NCBI GenBank assembly: GCA_947474455.1
Contig: CANJIL010000028.1
Span: forward strand, 1 to 36,523
Direction of reading: 5' to 3'
Source of the DNA: Hyphomonadaceae bacterium
GTDB taxonomy: Bacteria; Pseudomonadota; Alphaproteobacteria; Caulobacterales; Hyphomonadaceae
DNA: 36,523 nucleotides
Shown here: piece after piece, positions 24,603 through 32,479 of the stretch
Layout: each line of letters opens with the position of its first letter
Position numbering within the stretch: position 1 is the stretch's first letter
The notes under the pieces: model-generated
What the model saw: the letters and a program-made list of their open reading frames with translations, nothing else
What the model was told of the DNA's origin: nothing
Database searches by the model: none
Program-made: the position numbers and the translations under genes

Positions 24603-25085
24603 ATGCGTGGGACCCGGACTTTGGCGAGTTGGGTGATCGCCCTGTTTCTAGCGGCGATGCTGCTCTGGGTCGCGGTCGACACCCTTGCGCCGCCGCCGGG
24701 CGCGAACAACCATCTTTTCCAGCTCCTCGCGGAAACGTCAGATATCGCCTATTTCGAGCCCACGGGCCGCTTCGCGGTCGGCGTGCTGGAAGTGCTCGCC
24801 GCACTTCTGGTTTTCCTGCCGGCGACGCGCCGCTTTGGGGCGATGCTGAGCTTTCTTGTCCTGGCCTTTCTCGCCGCCCTGATCGGCCAGCTGATGATGC
24901 TCCAGATCCAGATACCCGTAGACACGGTGGGGGCGGATGGTGTCGTGGCAACCCAGTCAACAGATCCCGGCGCGGTGTTCTACCTTGTCCTCGGCCTGCT
25001 CGTGGCCGCCCTGGCTCTCATCTTCGTCCACCCCGGAAAAAGCCGCGAAGTCGCGCCGAGATCCTATAGCATGGGCGCTCGGTGA
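24603..25085 (+). CDS. Four-helix membrane protein of unknown function
   Basis: A 160-residue inner-membrane protein. Hydrophobic segments lie at about 8-26, 56-74, 79-102 and 122-140. The second (FAVGVLEVLAALLVFLPATRRFGAML) resembles the core of DoxX-like proteins, but I cannot confirm membership. ATG at 24603 has GGGAG eight bases before it; the frame is open upstream without better starts. It follows the EF-hand gene by 108 bases and precedes the DUF2336 gene by 82. No catalytic motif is visible. Confidence 0.75.
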   Translation: MRGTRTLASWVIALFLAAMLLWVAVDTLAPPPGANNHLFQLLAETSDIAYFEPTGRFAVGVLEVLAALLVFLPATRRFGAMLSFLVLAFLAALIGQLMMLQIQIPVDTVGADGVVATQSTDPGAVFYLVLGLLVAALALIFVHPGKSREVAPRSYSMGAR

Positions 25086-25167
25086 CGTTTCCGCGAATGC
25101 TTCGCAGGTTGATGATCCATTAACCGCACGCGCGCATGTTCGACGCCTCGACGGCTGAGAGGGGTTC

Positions 25168-26376
25168 ATGTCGGACGTACCGTCTTCCGCAGAGGCGTCG
25201 GCCTCCCGCGGCGTCGTGCAAACGACGTCCGACGGCTTTGCCCGCCGCTCGCTCCTCCGCAGGCTGATGGACGTCGTCGCCCTGCCGTCCTCGCGGGGTA
25301 ACATGCAGGACCGCGCCATCGCCGGCGACCTCCTGCTCGAGATCCTTCTTGAGTCCGATGTCGCCGCCCGCGAACTCTGCGCCCGCCGTCTTCAGGAAAT
25401 GAGCCAGGCCCCGAAGCGCCTGCTTCGCTTCCTCGCGCTGGATGCGCCACACGTCGCCCAGATTATCCTCGCCGACAATCGCGCGTTCGACGACGCCGAC
25501 CTCTGCGACATCATCGAGCACGGCTCGACGCATCACCGCGTGGCAGTAGCCAACCGCCGCGACATCGGCCCCGCAGTCGCGTCCGCCATCGCCGCGTCGG
25601 GGGACAGCGTCGCGATGAAGGCGCTGCTGGAGAACACCCAGTCGAAACTCTCCGACCGTTCGGTCGAGCTGATGGTCGGCGCCTCGCGCAAAGCGCCGGC
25701 GCTGCCTCCGCTGCTGATCAACCGCGAGGAAGTCCGCCCCGCCCATGCGCTTGCCATGTTCTGGTGGTCCGCCGCTCCGGAGCGCAGGCAGATCCTCATC
25801 CGCTTCTCCGCTGAGCGCGCGCTGCTGATCGAGATGTGCGCCGACATCTTCCGCTACGCCGCTTCCGACATTGATCCCGTCGTCCGCAAGGCGCTGCAGG
25901 TCATCGAGCGCCGCCAGCGCGACCGCGCGGCAATTGACCGCTCGCCCCACGCCGGGCTCGAAGCCGCAATCCAGACAGCCGCGATTACCGGCATAACCCC
26001 GGAAACGATCGTCGACATCGCCGCGCTCTCGGGCATCAAGGCCGCCACCGGCGAGCGCATCTTCCAGGACATCGGCGGCGAAGGTATCGCGGTGCTCTGT
26101 AAGGCCACCGGCCTCAAGCGCCCATTCTTGCGCGATCTGTGGGTCGCCCTGCGTCGCCCTGTTGACGACGCCGATTTCGCTCGCGTGTCGGAAGTCTACG
26201 AGACCATCGCTGTCGCCAAGGCGCAGACTGTGCTCCGCTACTGGAACTGGTCGCTGTCGTCCGCCTTCTCCCCTGAAGCCATTGTTTCCGACTATGAGGA
26301 CGGGGGTGACGCCAGCTTCGCCCGCGATTTGCTTATGATAGACGACAACCGTCCCAGAACGGCATTCGGACGCTAG
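25168..26376 (+). CDS. DUF2336-domain protein
   Basis: A 402-residue, soluble, helix-rich protein matching the alphaproteobacterial DUF2336 type. Helical repeats run through the N-terminal half, for example DRAIAGDLLLEILLESDVAARELCARRLQ and HHRVAVANRRDIGPAVASAIAASG. A conserved-looking C-terminal part follows, with GITPETIVDIAALSGIKAATGERIFQDIGG and CKATGLKRPFLRDLW. It has no membrane segment or signal peptide. GAGAGGGG precedes the ATG. Its biochemical role is unknown; in related bacteria such proteins are found near regulatory and cell-cycle genes, but nothing here ties it to the Mrp operon 93 bases downstream. Confidence 0.82.
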   Translation: MSDVPSSAEASASRGVVQTTSDGFARRSLLRRLMDVVALPSSRGNMQDRAIAGDLLLEILLESDVAARELCARRLQEMSQAPKRLLRFLALDAPHVAQIILADNRAFDDADLCDIIEHGSTHHRVAVANRRDIGPAVASAIAASGDSVAMKALLENTQSKLSDRSVELMVGASRKAPALPPLLINREEVRPAHALAMFWWSAAPERRQILIRFSAERALLIEMCADIFRYAASDIDPVVRKALQVIERRQRDRAAIDRSPHAGLEAAIQTAAITGITPETIVDIAALSGIKAATGERIFQDIGGEGIAVLCKATGLKRPFLRDLWVALRRPVDDADFARVSEVYETIAVAKAQTVLRYWNWSLSSAFSPEAIVSDYEDGGDASFARDLLMIDDNRPRTAFGR

Positions 26377-26384
26377 CTAAAAAC

Positions 26385-26410
26385 GGTCGTCCGCCGACCA
26401 GTTTCACTGG
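26385..26410. promoter_or_regulatory. Overlapping inverted repeats before the Mrp operon
   Basis: GGTCG/CGACC (26385-26399) and CCAGT/ACTGG (26398-26410) overlap in the 93-base gap between the DUF2336 stop and mrpE. They may be a weak terminator or an operator for the operon. No clear promoter hexamers were seen. Confidence 0.25.
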
Positions 26411-26469
26411 CAATTTGCAGCCGCGTGGTTCAAGTCAATTCGGAGCGCCTGTAGAGGAGACCGAAGGGT

Positions 26470-26964
26470 ATGAGCTATCTTTTCGGCCTGCTGCTGGCGT
26501 TGTCCGCATTCTGGATTGCGCTCTCGGGTGAAACCTCGCCGCTGTTCCTGATGCTGGGCGTGTTATCGGTTGTACTGACGCTATGGCTGGCCGCCCGGCT
26601 GAGGATCATTGGCCGCGACGCCTCGCCGTGGCATCGCACGCCGCAGATCCTGATCTACGCCATCTGGCTGGCGGGCCAGGTCGTCAAATCGAACATCGCG
26701 GTCATCCGCAAGATTCTGGGTCCCGGGCACGCGATCGATCCGGTGATGGTGAACGTCGCCACGACAGCGCGCACCGACCTTGGCAAGGCGATGTTTGCCA
26801 ATTCAATCACGCTGACGCCAGGAACGGTGACGGTCGATGTCGATGGCGACAGGTTGAGGGTCCATGCCCTCGTGCGTGAAGCTTCACCCGCAGGCAGCTT
26901 TGCCAAGATGGACCGCAGGGCCGCCGCCGCCGCCGATGGCCGCAACGCCAAAGGGAAGGGCTGA
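26470..26964 (+). CDS. mrpE: Mrp antiporter subunit E
   Basis: A 164-residue membrane subunit and first gene of the antiporter operon. It has hydrophobic segments near the N-terminus (FGLLLALSAFWIALSG, LFLMLGVLSVVLTLWLAARL), then the family pattern IWLAGQVVKSNIAVIRKILGPGHAIDP and the periplasmic-side motif ANSITLTPGTVTVDVDGDRLRVHAL, which is diagnostic of MrpE/MnhE. GAGGAGACCGAAGGGT precedes the ATG. It is two bases from mrpF. Mrp complexes exchange sodium or other cations for protons, supporting pH and salt tolerance. Confidence 0.93.
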   Translation: MSYLFGLLLALSAFWIALSGETSPLFLMLGVLSVVLTLWLAARLRIIGRDASPWHRTPQILIYAIWLAGQVVKSNIAVIRKILGPGHAIDPVMVNVATTARTDLGKAMFANSITLTPGTVTVDVDGDRLRVHALVREASPAGSFAKMDRRAAAAADGRNAKGKG

Positions 26965-26966
26965 CG

Positions 26967-27266
26967 ATGCTGCTGGCGGCTGGCGCAGCGGGGCTTCTGG
27001 TGGCCATGACCATCACGATTGCGCGCGCTATCATGGGCCCGTCGCATTACGACCGCATCCTCGCGGTCAACTCATTCGGAACGAAGACAGTGCTGTTGCT
27101 GTCGGTGATCGGCTTCGTGTTCGGCCGCCCCGCATTTCTCGACATCGCCATCATCTATGCCCCGATCAATTTCGTTACCACGATCGCGCTGATGAAGTTC
27201 TTCCGCTACCGCTCCTTGGCTCAACCGCTCGGGCTCTCCGCCGGAGAGGAGACGCTCGATGACTGA
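26967..27266 (+). CDS. mrpF: Mrp antiporter subunit F
   Basis: A 99-residue, three-helix subunit. AAGLLVAMTITIARAIMGPSHYDRILAVNSFGTKTVLL is the standard MrpF/MnhF pattern, followed by LDIAIIYAPINFVTTIALMKFF. It starts two bases after mrpE and its end overlaps the mrpG start by 8 bases. It is a small structural part of the membrane complex; length is typical. Confidence 0.93.
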   Translation: MLLAAGAAGLLVAMTITIARAIMGPSHYDRILAVNSFGTKTVLLLSVIGFVFGRPAFLDIAIIYAPINFVTTIALMKFFRYRSLAQPLGLSAGEETLDD

Positions 27267-27621
27267 CATGCTCTCCCTGATCGGCGGCGTATGCGTGGTG
27301 GCGGGGACGGCGCTGTCCCTGATCGGGGCGGCGGGATTACTCCGCTTTCCTGATGTCTACACCCGCATCCATGCGGCCAGCATCACGGACACCGGTGGGG
27401 CAAGCCTTGTCCTCCTCGGCCTGTGTCTGATCGCAGGCCTGTCGCTGACTGCGCTAAAGCTTGCTTTCGTCTGGTTCTCCATCATGCTAACGACGCCGGT
27501 CGCCGCCAATGCGCTGGCGAACGCCGCGTTCGGTTCGGGACACAGGCCGCGCATCGGCGCGTTTCAGATCATGCGCACGGATGAGCGGCGGAAGACGTCC
27601 CGCGGGACGGAAGCGCCGTGA
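27259..27621 (+). CDS. mrpG: Mrp antiporter subunit G
   Basis: A 120-residue, three-helix subunit with the MrpG/MnhG signature: LIGAAGLLRFPDVYTRIHAASITDTGGASLVLLGL, then FVWFSIMLTTPVAANALANAAF. GGAGAGGAG precedes the overlapping ATG. It overlaps mrpF by 8 bases and the next gene's GTG by 4. A polar, Arg-rich tail of about 25 residues follows the last helix. Confidence 0.93.
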   Translation: MTDMLSLIGGVCVVAGTALSLIGAAGLLRFPDVYTRIHAASITDTGGASLVLLGLCLIAGLSLTALKLAFVWFSIMLTTPVAANALANAAFGSGHRPRIGAFQIMRTDERRKTSRGTEAP

Positions 27622-28694
27622 TCGCCTTGCCGTCTTCACTCAATGCGAATCTCGTGATCGGCATCGCGCTGCTGGTCATGCTGCTGGTGGTCGCGGGCGC
27701 GATCGTGCGGACGCGCAGCCTGCTGGCGGCCATCATCCTGTTCAGCATCTACTCGCTGGTCAGCGCCGTTTGGCTGGTGGTGATGGATGCAGCAGATGTA
27801 GCGTTCACCGAGGCGGTTATCGGCGCGGGTGTCTCCACTATCGTTCTGCTCGGCGCGATCCTGCTCACGCGCGGCGAGGTGGAAAAGCCTGGCTGGCGAG
27901 CGCTTGTCGCGCCCGCGCTTGTGTGCGCGGGCGTGGGCGGACTGCTGATCTACGCCGCCGCGGGATTGCCTGCGTTGGGCGATCCGGCGTCACCCGCGAA
28001 CGCCCATGTCGGCCGCGCCTATCTTGAGGCGGCGCCAAAAGAGATTGGCGCGCCAAACATCGTCACGGCTGTGCTCGCAAGCTATCGCGGCTTCGATACT
28101 TTGGGCGAGACGGCGGTGATATTTGCTGCGGGGATTGGCGTTGCGCTGATGCTGGGTTTTGGTCCGCACGCAAGCCCTTTGCCGCCAGCGGCAACGATCG
28201 GCGATCATCACGTTGTGCTTCGCGTATCCGCGAAATTCCTGATTCCGCTGATCGCCCTGTTCGCGCTCTACGTGCAGTTCCACGGCGATCTCGGCGCAGG
28301 TGGAGGTTTTCAGGCCGGCGTGATCATGGCTGCTGCGATCATCCTGCATGCGCTGGTGTTCGGTCTGCGCGATACGATGATGGCCGTGCCGCCCCGACTG
28401 GTGCGCAGCATAGCCGCGCTCGGCGTGCTGCTCTATGCAGGCGTTGGTGTCGCGTGCATGCTTAATGGCGGCGCCTTCCTAGACTACGACTATCTTTTCC
28501 CGCCCGCATTCGAAAAACAGGTACCGGGCTGGCTATTGGGCGATCCCGAACACGCGCATCACTGGGGCCAGCACTTCGGCATCCTGCTGATCGAGCTTGG
28601 CGTGCTGCTGACCGTCGCTGCGACGATGCTCACGATTTTCTATGGCTTCGCGGGCCGTACAGTCGAAGCCATCCGGCAGGAGAGGGGAGCATGA
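27618..28694 (+). CDS. Fused MrpA C-terminal region and MrpB
   Basis: A 358-residue membrane protein joining two parts usually found at the end of MrpA and in MrpB. Residues about 12-85 are a DUF4040/MbhD-type domain with DVAFTEAVIGAGVSTIVLLGA. Residues about 146-182 resemble MbhE: PNIVTAVLASYRGFDTLGE, then FAAGIGVALMLGFG. Residues about 196-345 are a MnhB domain with LIALFALYVQFHGDLGAGGGFQAG. It lacks the large N-terminal channel domain of a true MrpA. Those channel functions must come from the separate subunits downstream. It starts with GTG in a GTGA overlap and ends in ATGA with mrpC, so translation is coupled. Confidence 0.9.
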   Translation: MIALPSSLNANLVIGIALLVMLLVVAGAIVRTRSLLAAIILFSIYSLVSAVWLVVMDAADVAFTEAVIGAGVSTIVLLGAILLTRGEVEKPGWRALVAPALVCAGVGGLLIYAAAGLPALGDPASPANAHVGRAYLEAAPKEIGAPNIVTAVLASYRGFDTLGETAVIFAAGIGVALMLGFGPHASPLPPAATIGDHHVVLRVSAKFLIPLIALFALYVQFHGDLGAGGGFQAGVIMAAAIILHALVFGLRDTMMAVPPRLVRSIAALGVLLYAGVGVACMLNGGAFLDYDYLFPPAFEKQVPGWLLGDPEHAHHWGQHFGILLIELGVLLTVAATMLTIFYGFAGRTVEAIRQERGA

Positions 28695-29140
28695 GCTTCA
28701 TCCTCTTGCACTTCAACTATGTCGCTGTCGCCATCCTGATGATGGCCGGCTTGTTCGTCGTCGTCTCGAGCAGCAACCTGATCAAGCGCATGATCGGTCT
28801 GGCGATCTTCCAGACATCAACGGGTCTGCTTTACATCAGCCTCGGTAAGGTCTCGAGCGGCACGGCGGCGATCACCGTCGATGCCGCGAGTCCGGAAAAG
28901 CAGGCCCTCGCGAACCATCTCGATCCTGCCTATGTGGCGCAGTATGGCGTAGCTGGCGTCGTCTATTCCAACCCACTTCCGCATGTCCTGATCCTGACCG
29001 CCATTGTCGTTGGTGTAGCAACGCTCGCCGTCGGGCTGGCCATCGCCGTGCGCGTGCGCGAAGCCTTTGGCTCGGTCGAGGCCGATGAGATCGAGGTCCT
29101 GAGCCGTCTTGAGTCCGCGCAGGCGGGGTCGCAGGCGTGA
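28691..29140 (+). CDS. mrpC: Mrp antiporter subunit C (NuoK-like)
   Basis: A 149-residue, three-helix subunit related to complex I NuoK. LLHFNYVAVAILMMAGLFVVVSSSNLIKRMIGLAIFQTST is the first half. The second has DPAYVAQYGVAGVVYSNPLPHVLILTAIVVGVATLAVGLAIAVRVREAFG, including the DPxxQALVLTAIVIG-type motif. It is somewhat longer than common MrpC because of a soluble loop and C-terminal tail. It overlaps both neighbours by 4 bases (ATGA, GTGA). Confidence 0.93.
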   Translation: MSFILLHFNYVAVAILMMAGLFVVVSSSNLIKRMIGLAIFQTSTGLLYISLGKVSSGTAAITVDAASPEKQALANHLDPAYVAQYGVAGVVYSNPLPHVLILTAIVVGVATLAVGLAIAVRVREAFGSVEADEIEVLSRLESAQAGSQA

Positions 29141-30660
29141 TCTCGTTCGAGACACTCTATGCCGCTGCTCCGGCCCTGACAGCACACGCGCCTGTCCTGA
29201 TGGTTGCCGGCCCGCTGATCGCGGCTTGCGTCGCCGCACTTTCGCCAACTGCCCGCACGAGCTGGATGATCTCGGTGACGGGCTCGATGTTCGCGGCGTG
29301 GATGGCGCTCGCCATCACCGGCGAGGTCGCGCGGCATGGCGCAGTCGACTACTATATAGGCGGCTTCGCTCCGCCGCTCGGCATTGCTTTCTACATCGAC
29401 GGTCTCGGCGCGATGATGGCGCTGCTGGTATCGTCGGCAGGCGTGATGGCGTCGATTTATTCTGGCCACTCACTTGCTGCTGAAGTGCGTGCCGAGAAGC
29501 ACACGCACGTGCAGGCGGCCTTTCTGCTGTGTCAGGCAGGGCTGCTGGGCCTGGTTTCGACGGGTGACGCCTTCAACGCATTTGTCTTCCTCGAAGTCTC
29601 ATCGATCGGAGCATATGCGCTCGTGGCGATCGGCGAAAAGCGCGACCGCCGTGCACTGCCTGCGGCATTCAACTACCTGATCATGGGGACGATTGGGGCG
29701 ACCCTCTACGTCATCGGCATCGGCTTTCTCTACGCCGCGACCGGCACGCTCAACATGGCGGACTTGAGCGCGCGTCTCGCAACGCTGGGCGACAGCTCTG
29801 TGGTGCAGGCGGGCTTCGCCTTTATCGTCGTCGGGCTGGGAATAAAGGCGGCGATGTTTCCGTTGCATGGCTGGCTGCCGGGGGCCTACTCGTTCGGGCC
29901 TTCGCTGATCGTCATCTTTCTCGCGGCGACGGCCACCAAGACATCGATCTACCTGATGGCGCGCTTCATATTCGACGTGTTCCCGGACGGCGCAGCTTTC
30001 GGTAGGAACTTCATCGCTTGGGTGCTCGCGCCGCTCGCGGCGACGGCTGCGATCGTGTGCTCGATCCAGGCGACCTTCGAAAGGGAAATCCGACGGATAC
30101 TCGCGTTCTCCTCCGTGGCGCAGGTCGGGCTCATCCTGCTTGGCCTTTCCCTTGCGACCATCTTGGGCGCATCGGCCGGTCTGTTCTATCTAATGGCGCA
30201 TGCGCTGATGAAGATGACGCTCTTCATGGCCGTCGGAGGCTTGGCGATCAGCTTGCCTGCGCGCCGTCTCGACGATTTCGCGGGCGTCGCCCGTGATGCG
30301 CCATGGTCGGCCACGGCTTTCGCGGCTGGCGCACTCAGCCTTGCAGGCGCGCCGCTGACGCTGGGCTTCCTGGCCAAGTGGCGGCTGCTTGAGGCGGCGC
30401 TGAACGCCGGGCAGATCTGGATCGCTGCAACGGTTGCGATCGCATCGCTGTTGACGCTGCTCTATGTCGGGCGGATGCTGGAGGCGATCTTCTTCCGCAG
30501 CGCGCCGGCTGGTGCGCCGCGCGCAGTGGAGGCGCCTGTCGGCGTTCTGGCGCCTGTGCTGGTTCTGGCCGGACTGAACATTTGGTTCGGTCTTGATGCT
30601 TCATTGCCGGAACAGCTTGCCGGCGCCGGCGCCAAAGCATTGCTAGCGGGCGCGCCATGA
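29137..30660 (+). CDS. Mrp antiporter proton-channel subunit, first copy (MrpD-like)
   Basis: A 507-residue, about 14-helix subunit of the NuoL/M/N and MrpA/D superfamily. The conserved proton-path residues are present: Glu153 in FVFLEVSSIGAYAL, Lys237 in GLGIKAAMFPLHGWLPGAY with His244, Lys268, and His355/Lys359 in AHALMKMTLFMAVGG. It should carry protons or cations through the membrane arm. It is the first of three such subunits in this operon and starts at a GTG that overlaps the mrpC stop. By size and motifs it is closest to MrpD. Confidence 0.91.
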   Translation: MISFETLYAAAPALTAHAPVLMVAGPLIAACVAALSPTARTSWMISVTGSMFAAWMALAITGEVARHGAVDYYIGGFAPPLGIAFYIDGLGAMMALLVSSAGVMASIYSGHSLAAEVRAEKHTHVQAAFLLCQAGLLGLVSTGDAFNAFVFLEVSSIGAYALVAIGEKRDRRALPAAFNYLIMGTIGATLYVIGIGFLYAATGTLNMADLSARLATLGDSSVVQAGFAFIVVGLGIKAAMFPLHGWLPGAYSFGPSLIVIFLAATATKTSIYLMARFIFDVFPDGAAFGRNFIAWVLAPLAATAAIVCSIQATFEREIRRILAFSSVAQVGLILLGLSLATILGASAGLFYLMAHALMKMTLFMAVGGLAISLPARRLDDFAGVARDAPWSATAFAAGALSLAGAPLTLGFLAKWRLLEAALNAGQIWIAATVAIASLLTLLYVGRMLEAIFFRSAPAGAPRAVEAPVGVLAPVLVLAGLNIWFGLDASLPEQLAGAGAKALLAGAP

Positions 30661-32138
30661 CCAGCGGCGGCGATCTCCTGATCTTTCTGGCGCTGGCTAC
30701 TCCGCTGTTCGCGGCCGTTGCGATCTACGCCGTGGGTCGCATGCCGGATGTACGCGAGACGCTGACCGTCATCGCGAGCATTGCGCTCAGCATCGTCACC
30801 ATCTCGATGTTCATGCGTGTCGGCGCGGGCAATCCGCCGGTGTTGACGGTGGCGCGGCCGCTTGCAGGGCTGGAGATTGCGTTCCGGCTTGAGCCGCTGG
30901 GCGCGCTGTTTGCCGTGATGGCCAGCGCGCTATGGGGCGTCAACTCGCTGTTCTCAATCGGCTATATGCGCGGCAAGCGCGAGGCGAACCAGACGCGATT
31001 CTACGTGTGCTTTGCGTTCGCGATGTTCGCCGTGATGGGCATCGCCATGGCGGCGAACCTGTTCACGCTGTTCATCTTCTATGAAGTCCTCACCTTCTCA
31101 ACCTATCCGCTGGTCACGCACGCAGGCGATGCAGCGGCGCGGCGGGCAGGGCGGATCTATCTGGCGACACTGGTCGGCGCGTCGCTGGTTCTATTTCTGC
31201 CGGGGATTGTCGGAGTTCATCTCGCCGCGGGATCGACTACGTTCATCCCAGGCGGCCTCCTGACCGGAAAGGTGAATGTGGTTACAGGGAATGTGCTGTT
31301 ACTGCTTCTGGTGTTTGGCGCAGCGAAGGCGGCGCTGATGCCACTGCATGGCTGGCTGCCTGCTGCGATGGTGGCGCCAGCGCCGGTTTCGGCTTTGCTT
31401 CATGCGGTGGCGGTTGTGAAGGCGGGTGCGTTCGTCATCCTGAAGACGTCGGCTTACATATTCGGATCTGACCTGATTTCAGCGCTGCCTGCCGCGACAT
31501 GGCTGCTCTGGGTTGCAGCGGGCACGATCGTCATCGCGTCTCTGGTCGCCATGACGAAGGATGAACTCAAGTTGCGGCTGGCCTGGTCGACGGTTGGACA
31601 GCTCGCCTATGTCACCTCGGCCGCCCTGTTGCCCGCTGCCGCCGGTCTTGTCGCAGGCGGATTGCACATGCTGATCCACGCCTTCGCCAAGATAACGCTC
31701 TTCATGTGCGCCGGGGCCATCTATGTTGCAACCGGCGCGAGCAAGGTTTCGGAGATGCGTGGACTGGGTCGCAGCATGCCCATCGTCTTCGCATGCTTTC
31801 TCGCTGGCGCGCTATGTGTGGTGGGCCTGCCGCCATTTGCGGGGATGTGGTCGAAATTCCTGCTGATCACTGCTGCGTTCGGGACGCAGACATGGATCAC
31901 CGCCGCTGCGATGATCGTGTCGTCGCTGCTCGGACTGCTTTACCTGGCGCCTGTCGCGATACGCGCATTGCTGCCGCCGGCAGGTGATGGGTCGTCGGGC
32001 GGTTTCATTCGGCCGTACGGCGCGCCTGGTCCCGTCGTGGCGGCGTTGGCGATAACCGCGGCGGGATGCGTGGCGCTGTTTCTGTTCGCCGACGCCGTAG
32101 CCGCCTATCTCGCGCCGATCGCCCGGAGGGTGCCGTGA
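30657..32138 (+). CDS. Mrp antiporter proton-channel subunit, second copy (MrpD/NuoM-like)
   Basis: A 493-residue channel subunit. Key residues are kept: Glu143 in LFIFYEVLTFSTYPLV, Lys224 and His231 in AAKAALMPLHGWLPAAMVAPAPVSALLHA, and Lys255 in VAVVKAGAF. The PAPVSALLHAVAVVKAGAF stretch is more like NuoM/NuoL than the first copy is, so this is not a simple recent duplication. It overlaps the upstream gene by ATGA and the small downstream gene by GTGA. Confidence 0.91.
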   Translation: MTSGGDLLIFLALATPLFAAVAIYAVGRMPDVRETLTVIASIALSIVTISMFMRVGAGNPPVLTVARPLAGLEIAFRLEPLGALFAVMASALWGVNSLFSIGYMRGKREANQTRFYVCFAFAMFAVMGIAMAANLFTLFIFYEVLTFSTYPLVTHAGDAAARRAGRIYLATLVGASLVLFLPGIVGVHLAAGSTTFIPGGLLTGKVNVVTGNVLLLLLVFGAAKAALMPLHGWLPAAMVAPAPVSALLHAVAVVKAGAFVILKTSAYIFGSDLISALPAATWLLWVAAGTIVIASLVAMTKDELKLRLAWSTVGQLAYVTSAALLPAAAGLVAGGLHMLIHAFAKITLFMCAGAIYVATGASKVSEMRGLGRSMPIVFACFLAGALCVVGLPPFAGMWSKFLLITAAFGTQTWITAAAMIVSSLLGLLYLAPVAIRALLPPAGDGSSGGFIRPYGAPGPVVAALAITAAGCVALFLFADAVAAYLAPIARRVP

Positions 32139-32479
32139 GCGAAGAGCAGATCAAATCACCGCAAGAAGAAGCGCCGAAGCTGGGCGAGGCGGGAGAGCAT
32201 CCGTTGTCCGTGCTGTTGTTCTCCTGGATACGCAACAAACTGGCGTTCCGCATCATCATGGCGCTTGTGGCTGCGCTTGGCGCGGTGTTGATCGCGTTCG
32301 AAATTGTTGTGTCGAAACGACCGGTTACCAACCTTCTCACCGTCCCGGGCTTCTACGGCATTTTCGGATTCCTTGCGTTTAGCGTCGCGGTTCTAAGCGG
32401 CTGGCCGCTTGGAAAGCTGCTACGGCGGCCGGAAGACTATTACGACACGCGCAGCGGGGAGGCAGGCCGTGACCGTTGA
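32135..32479 (+). CDS. Two-helix membrane protein of unknown function in Mrp operon
   Basis: A 114-residue protein that I cannot match to MrpA-G. A polar, Glu/Lys-rich N-terminus (about 1-35) is followed by helices at about 37-58 (AFRIIMALVAALGAVLIAF) and 71-92 (GFYGIFGFLAFSVAVLSGW). A basic/acidic tail with RRPEDYYD (97-104) follows, and both ends look cytoplasmic by the positive-inside rule. The GTG start overlaps the previous stop (GTGA) and its own end overlaps the next gene by 11 bases. This is strong evidence that it is a real, co-translated member of the complex. It may be an accessory or linker subunit between the second and third channels. Confidence 0.82.
   Translation: MSEEQIKSPQEEAPKLGEAGEHPLSVLLFSWIRNKLAFRIIMALVAALGAVLIAFEIVVSKRPVTNLLTVPGFYGIFGFLAFSVAVLSGWPLGKLLRRPEDYYDTRSGEAGRDR

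Noticed and set aside
25120-25950. Minus-strand open frame opposite the DUF2336 gene
   Set aside because: Overlaps a complete gene with good start and family sequence; translation is low-complexity.
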